Shown: positions 6,129 through 10,621 of the stretch, one piece after another
How positions within the stretch are numbered: position 1 is the first letter of the stretch
Layout: each line of letters begins with the position of its first letter
Source: Balneolales bacterium
GTDB taxonomy: Bacteria > Bacteroidota > Rhodothermia > Balneolales > Natronogracilivirgulaceae
Direction of reading: 5' to 3'
NCBI GenBank assembly: GCA_007116685.1
Contig: SKIC01000158.1
Location: 1 to 10,621 of the forward strand
DNA: 10,621 nucleotides
Notes under the pieces: generated by a model
Database searches by the model: none
The model's input: only the letters and a program-made list of their open reading frames with translations
What the model was told of the DNA's origin: nothing
Program-made: the position numbers and the translations under genes

Positions 6129-6623
6129 CTACAGAATAGCTAATATAACTATTTTCAATAAGAAAAACGTATACAGCCCCGCTAATAAATCATCGGCAAG
6201 TATACCCCAGCCTCCCTGCCAGTTTTGGATACGATTTATTCCAAGGGGCTTTAGAATATCGAAGAAGCGAAAAAGGATAAATCCGGCAATAATTAATATT
6301 AGCAAGTTGGATGCGGAAAGGCTGCCGTAACCGTAACTGGCGAGGATAGCAAAAGGCAGAGCTTGTCCGGCAACTTCATCGCTGACCATAGCTGAGGGGT
6401 CTTTTCCATAATATTTCACAAAAACGGGTGCCGCTAAAATGGTTCCAATGGATGCAATTATGGTAATTAGCCACAACGTAAAAGTGCCAAAATACATAAA
6501 GCAAAAATACAGCAGGGGCAAAGTTGCCAGACTTCCCAGGGTACCCGGTGCTGGTTTGACAAATCCAATCCCGAGAAAACTCCCGAAAAGGATAGAGGGA
6601 TGACATTTAGGCGTCTTTTCCAT
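6129..6623 (-). CDS. pgpA: Phosphatidylglycerophosphatase A
   Basis: PgpA removes the phosphate from phosphatidylglycerophosphate to give phosphatidylglycerol, at the cytoplasmic membrane. The protein has 164 aa, close to the usual length. Family motifs are all visible: FVKPAPGTLGSL (21-32), the acidic segment KDPSAMVSDEVAGQ (74-87, with D75, D82 and E83), FRFFDILKP (118-126), and GGWGILADDLLAGLY (137-151, with D144 and D145). Several hydrophobic stretches (about 35-70, 88-120 and 146-164) fit a membrane protein. The ATG at 6623 overlaps the end of pgsA by 17 bp, so the enzyme making the substrate and the enzyme using it are probably translationally coupled. No SD is visible. Confidence 0.94.
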   Translation of the reverse strand: MEKTPKCHPSILFGSFLGIGFVKPAPGTLGSLATLPLLYFCFMYFGTFTLWLITIIASIGTILAAPVFVKYYGKDPSAMVSDEVAGQALPFAILASYGYGSLSASNLLILIIAGFILFRFFDILKPLGINRIQNWQGGWGILADDLLAGLYTFFLLKIVILAIL

Positions 6624-7197
6624 GGAAAAGTTGTTTTCTATTGGTCACTACGTATTCAACACCGGTGTAAACGGTAATAAATGTAACTGCATATAAACCA
6701 TATTCCAGAAAATGACTGTAGAGAAGTGCCTCGAACCATGAGCTAAGGAAAACATCCGTTCCTATAAATACACCCGTCAGTAGCGCAACGTATAAAAATA
6801 CCATTTGGGCAAAGGTTTTAACTTTTGCCAGAAAACTGGTAGCCATCATCAAACCTTGTCTATCCGTATAAAAGCGCAGGCCGGTTACAAAAACATCTCT
6901 GAATATGATTGCAATAATTGCCCACCAGGGGAATTGTTGAGGGTCAACAAAAGGCAGGCAAACGAAACCGGCGATAGTGAGGAATTTATCTGCCAGGGGA
7001 TCAAGGAATACGCCCAATTTCGAGCCTGCTCCGTAAACTCTGGCAATATATCCATCGAAGTAATCAGTGACTGCCGCCACGGCAAAGACGGCAACGCTGA
7101 GGGTTGTCCACACGATATCGTCTTGTAAATAAAGCAAGACAAATAGTGGGGCAAGAACAATTCGGGATGCGCTTAAAATATTGGGTACTCGTTTCAT
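6607..7197 (-). CDS. pgsA: CDP-diacylglycerol-glycerol-3-phosphate phosphatidyltransferase
   Basis: PgsA transfers phosphatidyl from CDP-diacylglycerol to glycerol-3-phosphate, releasing CMP, in the inner membrane. From the ATG at 7197 (196 aa) the full CDP-alcohol phosphatidyltransferase signature is present: D45-x2-D48-G49-x2-A52-R53-x8-G62-x3-D66-x3-D70. The typical N-terminus MKRVPNILSASRIVLAP follows directly from this start. An in-frame ATG at 7260 would add 21 residues rich in Cys and Trp (MKALCCKWWLCFKLQ...), not typical of the family, so I reject it. Several hydrophobic segments fit a polytopic membrane protein. The head-group could in principle be another alcohol, but the overlap with pgpA points strongly to glycerol-3-phosphate. 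The gene is divergent from the aldolase gene across a 160-bp spacer. Confidence 0.93.
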   Translation of the reverse strand: MKRVPNILSASRIVLAPLFVLLYLQDDIVWTTLSVAVFAVAAVTDYFDGYIARVYGAGSKLGVFLDPLADKFLTIAGFVCLPFVDPQQFPWWAIIAIIFRDVFVTGLRFYTDRQGLMMATSFLAKVKTFAQMVFLYVALLTGVFIGTDVFLSSWFEALLYSHFLEYGLYAVTFITVYTGVEYVVTNRKQLFHGKDA

Positions 7198-7286
7198 GGC
7201 GGGAAAATACAAGGTTTGAAGTTTAAAGCATAACCACCATTTACAGCAAAGCGCTTTCATAGTTAAGATTAGAAAATTTAGGCGTT

Positions 7287-7316
7287 TTGAAACTTAAAAC
7301 CGTATATTAGTATCAT
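7287..7316 (+). promoter_or_regulatory. Candidate promoter of the aldolase gene
   Basis: TTGAAA (7287-7292) and TATCAT (7311-7316) each match five of six bases of the sigma-70 -35 and -10 boxes, with an 18-bp spacer. TATATTAG (7303-7310) is also seven of eight against the Bacteroidota -7 element TAnnTTTG, but without a matching -33 box. Either would give a short leader before the strong SD. This is a motif match only. Confidence 0.4.
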
Positions 7317-7341
7317 ATTTACTGACATAATGTGTAATAAT

Positions 7342-7349
7342 AAAGGAGG
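7342..7349 (+). promoter_or_regulatory. Strong Shine-Dalgarno of the aldolase gene
   Basis: AAAGGAGG lies 8 bases before the ATG at 7358, a near-perfect SD with good spacing. It fixes the aldolase start. It also stands out, because most other starts here have no SD or only a weak one. Confidence 0.85.
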
Positions 7350-7357
7350 CAATATAT

Positions 7358-8422
7358 ATGTCTAAAATTGAAGAACTCCTTGGCAGTGAAGCGGAATATC
7401 TTCTGGGCCATGAGTGCAAAACCATTAGTAAAGATTCCCTTCACCTCCCCGGGCCAAATCATGTGGACGATGTGTGGGTGCCATCAGATAGAAACTTACG
7501 TGTATTAGGTAACCTGGAATGGTTATACAGCCACGGACGTCTGGGTGGAACTGGATATTTATCGATTTTACCTGTTGATCAGGGTGTTGAACACTCTGGT
7601 GGAGCATCTTTTGCTAAAAACCCTGCCTATTTCGATCCTGAAGATATCGTAAAACTGGCAATTGAAGGTGGTTGTAATGGTGTGGCATCGACTTACGGAG
7701 CATTAAGTTCTGTGGCTCGTAAATATGCTCACAAAATTCCTTTCATCGTGAAAGTTAACCATAATGAGTTGTTGACCTATCCTAATGATTATCAGCAAAT
7801 CTTGTTTGGTACTATTGATGATGCCTACAACATGGGTGCCGCTGCTATTGGTGCAACTATTTATTTTGGTTCTGATGATGCCGCAAGAGAAATCGTAGAA
7901 ATTGCAGATGCTTTTGCTTACGCGCATGAATTAGGAATGGCTACCATTTTATGGTGCTACATCAGAAACGATGCATTTGTTCAAGGTGGCGTTGATTATC
8001 ACATCGCTGCTGACTTAACCGGTCAGGCTAACCACCTTGGTGTAACGCTGAAAGCGGATATCGTAAAGCAAAAATTACCTGAAGTAAACGGCGGTTACAA
8101 AGCGCTGAATTCCGGTGATTCTTCTTACGGAAAACTCGACAAGCGTATTTACGAAGAGTTGAGTTCAGATCACCCAATCGACTTAACCAGATATCAGGTT
8201 GCTAACTGCTATATGGGCCGTGCAAGTTTGATTAACTCTGGTGGAGCATCCGGTGATAACGATTTCGCTGATGCTGTTAAAACTGCTGTAATCAATAAAA
8301 GAGCCGCTGGTGCCGGTTTGATTAGCGGTAGAAAAGCATTCCAAAGACCAATGGCTGAAGGTGCAAAACTTCTTCAGACCATTCAGGATGTTTATTTAGA
8401 TGATAGTGTGACAATAGCGTAA
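7358..8422 (+). CDS. fbaB: Class I fructose-bisphosphate aldolase, FbaB/DhnA type
   Basis: A 354-aa class I (Schiff-base) aldolase that splits or forms fructose-1,6-bisphosphate in glycolysis and gluconeogenesis. It matches the FbaB/DhnA family along its length: LSILPVDQGVEHS (68-80), PFIVKVNHNE (128-137), AADLTGQANHLG (217-228), ADIVKQKLP (233-241, where K237 is the likely Schiff-base lysine by family), SDHPIDLTRYQVANCYMGR (270-288), SGGASGDNDF (295-303) and GLISGRKAFQRPM (320-332). The length is nearly that of the E. coli enzyme (about 350 aa). It stands alone, with its own candidate promoter, the strongest SD in the window and a clear terminator, which suggests high expression. It has no metal-site signature of class II aldolases. 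Confidence 0.96.
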   Translation: MSKIEELLGSEAEYLLGHECKTISKDSLHLPGPNHVDDVWVPSDRNLRVLGNLEWLYSHGRLGGTGYLSILPVDQGVEHSGGASFAKNPAYFDPEDIVKLAIEGGCNGVASTYGALSSVARKYAHKIPFIVKVNHNELLTYPNDYQQILFGTIDDAYNMGAAAIGATIYFGSDDAAREIVEIADAFAYAHELGMATILWCYIRNDAFVQGGVDYHIAADLTGQANHLGVTLKADIVKQKLPEVNGGYKALNSGDSSYGKLDKRIYEELSSDHPIDLTRYQVANCYMGRASLINSGGASGDNDFADAVKTAVINKRAAGAGLISGRKAFQRPMAEGAKLLQTIQDVYLDDSVTIA

Positions 8423-8459
8423 AAGTTTTTATATTGTCATATCTCTCTTGATGAATAGT

Positions 8460-8499
8460 AAGCCACTTCCGTTGATAGCGGGGTGGCTTTTCTTTTTTT
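8460..8499 (+). terminator. Intrinsic terminator of the aldolase gene
   Basis: AAGCCAC (8460-8466) pairs with GTGGCTT (8483-8489), with a few further weak pairs inside, and is followed by TTTTCTTTTTTT. It begins 37 bases past the aldolase stop. On the minus strand the sequence after the stem is not T-rich, so it probably serves the aldolase only, although the convergent NRDE gene ends just 10 bases away at 8509. Confidence 0.88.
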
Positions 8500-8508
8500 G
8501 AGACCTTT

Positions 8509-9234
8509 TTAAATCAGCACAAATCTTTCCCAATTCCCACTTTTTAGTGGAAAACCATCATGGTAATCCATAAAAATTTCATCTAGAGCAACTTGCGTTA
8601 CAGTGGCTGAGACCGATTGTACAATTTCCCGCATCATCGCCACAGACCATGCCGGGTATTCGGGATCGTGTGCCGAGTGAAAGGCTCGAAGGGCACCGGC
8701 GTCAGGATTAGGATGATTTTCCAGCCAATTGTCGAAAATCTCTTTTCTGTATCGATAAACTTTTTGAGGATCCAAACCTGTAGATACCCAAATTGCGGGA
8801 TCTGTTGGTTCTTCAATGTGATGAAAATTGATTCCATCCCAAGACCAACGTTCAACTTTCAAGGGATGTAAAGAAGCAGCAATAAGCTCAAATGGATTAT
8901 AGAGCTTGAGGTCTATGCTATCCCAAATAGTTGCAATTTCACGGGTGGATTTGAAATGCATTATTTTCGGTATTAACAATCCTCGGGATAAGGCGCCGGG
9001 TCGGTCAACGAGAAGTGGATTTTTCCCCTGATAATTATTGATAAGTGAGCAAGTTAATCCATGTTTATTCGTTCCTATCCATGTACCGCCTGCCTCGGTA
9101 TCGATTGGTGCAAGCCAATTGCCATTTTCCTGAATAAAGGGTGGTTTGGCGGCAGATCTTTTTTTTAACTCATCTCGATTTGACCCAAGAAGGTAAGAAG
9201 AGTCTGATAAGGGGATGAAACTAACCGTACACAT
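8509..9234 (-). CDS. NRDE family protein (TANGO2-like)
   Basis: A 241-aa protein of the NRDE/TANGO2 family, named for its Asn-Arg-Asp-Glu motif, here at 19-22 (GSNRDEL). Other family marks are the N-terminal MCT with C2, GGTWIG (49-54), SLINNY (63-68) and RPGALSRGLL (78-87). There is no signal peptide. The biochemical role is uncertain: TANGO2 proteins have been linked to haem trafficking, and the fold is related to N-terminal-nucleophile hydrolases, in which an exposed Cys2 could be a nucleophile; that last step is inference. The gene is monocistronic, convergent with the aldolase, and divergent from the FG-GAP gene across 84 bp. No SD precedes the ATG. Confidence 0.9.
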   Translation of the reverse strand: MCTVSFIPLSDSSYLLGSNRDELKKRSAAKPPFIQENGNWLAPIDTEAGGTWIGTNKHGLTCSLINNYQGKNPLLVDRPGALSRGLLIPKIMHFKSTREIATIWDSIDLKLYNPFELIAASLHPLKVERWSWDGINFHHIEEPTDPAIWVSTGLDPQKVYRYRKEIFDNWLENHPNPDAGALRAFHSAHDPEYPAWSVAMMREIVQSVSATVTQVALDEIFMDYHDGFPLKSGNWERFVLI

Positions 9235-9318
9235 AAATCGGAATTATTCGTACAAGACTAAAAAGTGCTCATTTACAAGTATTTTTTGTAATTTTAGAGT
9301 ACAAATCTAATTAGTTAA

Positions 9319-10621
9319 ATGAAACACACTCTCATCCGATATTTTCTGATTCTCATTATGCTATTCGTCTCTGCGGACGCAATCGCACAATATGCCATTG
9401 GCGCCAGGTTAGCTCCACAAGCATCAAATGCAGAGTTCGGAACTTCAATGAAAGCCGATTTTTTTGAAGGCAACAACGAAAAGCAATTATTGATTGGTGC
9501 ACCTGGTGTTGCTAACGGAGGCAATGCAAGAGCCGGGGCGGTTTATTATTTCAACGGTAGCTTTGCCGGTGATACAACCCTTACAACAGCTAGCATGGTT
9601 ATCCGCGGTACGATAGCAGGTGGACGAGTAGGTGAAATTATTACCGTTGCTGATTTTAATGGTAATGGGACTCTGGATGTGGCAGTATCAAAACGTCAAT
9701 TTACCAGCGATGGGAGAGGAGCTGTTGGTGTTTTTTACGGACCTTTTAGTCCCGGAACGGTACGAAATTTCTCTAGTGCCAATGTGCTTATTATCTCTGA
9801 GCAATTGGAAGATAATTTTGGAGTAACCATTACTGCGGTAAAAGGTTTACATCCCGGAAGTACAAAGAGCGGTTTATTAATTGGCGCCCGTGATAACAGT
9901 GAAATGGAGAGTTTTGCTGGTGCTGCTTATTTATTCAAAGACCTGACTACTGCTTCGGAATTTTTGAGTCGTCAGGCTGATGCCGTTTTCTTCGGGCAAA
10001 AAAATAATGGCACTTTCGGAACCTCGGTAATTAGCGGAGATTTCAACGGAAATGGACAAACAGATATCATAATTGGAGCCCCTAGAGCAGACGATAACGG
10101 GCGTCTTTCCGGTACGGCATATATGTATTTTGGTCCATTTAATCTGGAAGAATACAAAGACGATGATGCCGATGTGAAAATTTTTGGTCGCGCAGAAACT
10201 ACTATTTGGGCTTATAGAATGGCTTCTTTTGGAGATACTAACGGCGATGGTATCGACGATTTTAGTATTTCGGCTGATCGTGATAATAATGGCAGATTGG
10301 CGTTCTTCTCGGGTAGAACCGAATGGCCTGATACTTTAGTTATTGGAAATGTGCCCAATGAGCGACATACCCATCAATTTTTCAACCGTTCGGGCTCTAA
10401 TCTTCAAACCGGTTATGCTGCGGATTTTTCAGGTGATTATAATATAAGCGGTACAATCAATCCTGTAATTGGCTCTCCAAGAACTAATGGTAATGTGGGA
10501 GCTGTGACAGTTTATAACATTAATGGTTCTGCGCAGAGGAACCTGGCTATAAATAATCGTCAGGATTCCAGATTTGGTACGGCCATCGCAAATATGGGGC
10601 CTGTGCTTCCTAAAAATAATC
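9319..10621 (+). CDS. Exported FG-GAP (integrin-alpha-like) repeat protein, partial
   Basis: The frame opens with ATG at 9319 and is still open at the window edge, so 434 residues are seen and the 3' end is missing. Residues 1-23 form a signal peptide with likely cleavage at A-I-A23/Q24. The rest is a string of FG-GAP units of a seven-bladed beta-propeller: AEFGTSMKADFF...LLIGAP (38-62), ADFNGNGTLDVAV (111-123), DNFGVTITAV...LLIGA (165-190), GTFGTSVISGDFNGNGQTDIIIGAP (231-255), FGDTNGDGIDDFSIS (304-318), and less regular ones near 366-387 and 417-426. Calcium-binding D-x-N-x-N/D-x3-D loops are at 112-120, 241-249 and 306-314. A surface or secreted adhesion or binding role is usual for such folds. 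The missing part may hold an enzymatic or sorting domain. No SD is visible. Confidence 0.88.
   Translation, partial: MKHTLIRYFLILIMLFVSADAIAQYAIGARLAPQASNAEFGTSMKADFFEGNNEKQLLIGAPGVANGGNARAGAVYYFNGSFAGDTTLTTASMVIRGTIAGGRVGEIITVADFNGNGTLDVAVSKRQFTSDGRGAVGVFYGPFSPGTVRNFSSANVLIISEQLEDNFGVTITAVKGLHPGSTKSGLLIGARDNSEMESFAGAAYLFKDLTTASEFLSRQADAVFFGQKNNGTFGTSVISGDFNGNGQTDIIIGAPRADDNGRLSGTAYMYFGPFNLEEYKDDDADVKIFGRAETTIWAYRMASFGDTNGDGIDDFSISADRDNNGRLAFFSGRTEWPDTLVIGNVPNERHTHQFFNRSGSNLQTGYAADFSGDYNISGTINPVIGSPRTNGNVGAVTVYNINGSAQRNLAINNRQDSRFGTAIANMGPVLPKNN

Noticed and set aside
6805..7128. 107-aa plus-strand open frame
   Set aside because: It is antisense to the pgsA catalytic region, with no recognisable domain and no start signal.
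7198..7260. Upstream in-frame start for pgsA
   Set aside because: The extra residues are rich in Cys and Trp and unlike the family; the usual N-terminus begins at 7197.
9632..9826. 64-aa plus-strand frame inside the FG-GAP gene
   Set aside because: It is out of frame with clear FG-GAP repeats and calcium loops on the same strand.

Overview
The window is an ordinary stretch of chromosome from a Gram-negative bacterium, most likely of the Bacteroidota / Balneolota / Rhodothermota group. The evidence is as follows. The run miaB, sigma-54 activator, lptE and small TPR protein is a gene order I know from Bacteroidota. Most genes lack a Shine-Dalgarno (SD) sequence. A match to the Bacteroidota-type -7 element (TAnnTTTG) lies upstream of miaB. 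The last gene encodes an FG-GAP repeat protein with a secretion signal. A Balneolaceae-like organism is my best guess, but this is recognition from memory, not a search.

Layout. Positions 1-233 hold no gene, only two and a half copies of a 20-bp GC-rich repeat and a strong hairpin. Positions 234-5962 are a leftward cluster. In transcription order it is pyrE (orotate phosphoribosyltransferase), an unrecognised 149-aa protein, miaB (tRNA methylthiotransferase, GTG start), a sigma-54-dependent activator without a sensory domain, lptE (LPS-assembly lipoprotein), a TPR protein, and a lipoprotein that joins a TonB-C-like domain to a parvulin-like domain. After a 166-bp spacer with two inverted repeats comes a second leftward pair, pgpA and pgsA (6129-7197), which overlap by 17 bp and encode two successive steps of phosphatidylglycerol synthesis. 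Rightward from 7358 is a class I fructose-bisphosphate aldolase (fbaB type) with its own promoter candidate, the strongest SD in the window and a clear intrinsic terminator. Leftward at 8509-9234 is an NRDE/TANGO2-family protein. Divergent from it at 9319, and open at the window edge, is an exported FG-GAP beta-propeller protein.

How the genes fit together. The leftward genes centre on the cell envelope (lptE, two lipoproteins or accessory proteins, pgsA, pgpA) plus housekeeping (pyrE, miaB). The activator overlaps lptE, so the two are probably translated together. No sigma-54 promoter was found in the window, so its targets are unknown. I saw no mobile element, CRISPR array, tRNA or rRNA. 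The least expected items are the TonB-C/parvulin-like lipoprotein, the 149-aa orphan between pyrE and miaB, the tiny upstream reading frame and inverted repeats in the pyrE leader, and the repeat/hairpin block at the left edge.
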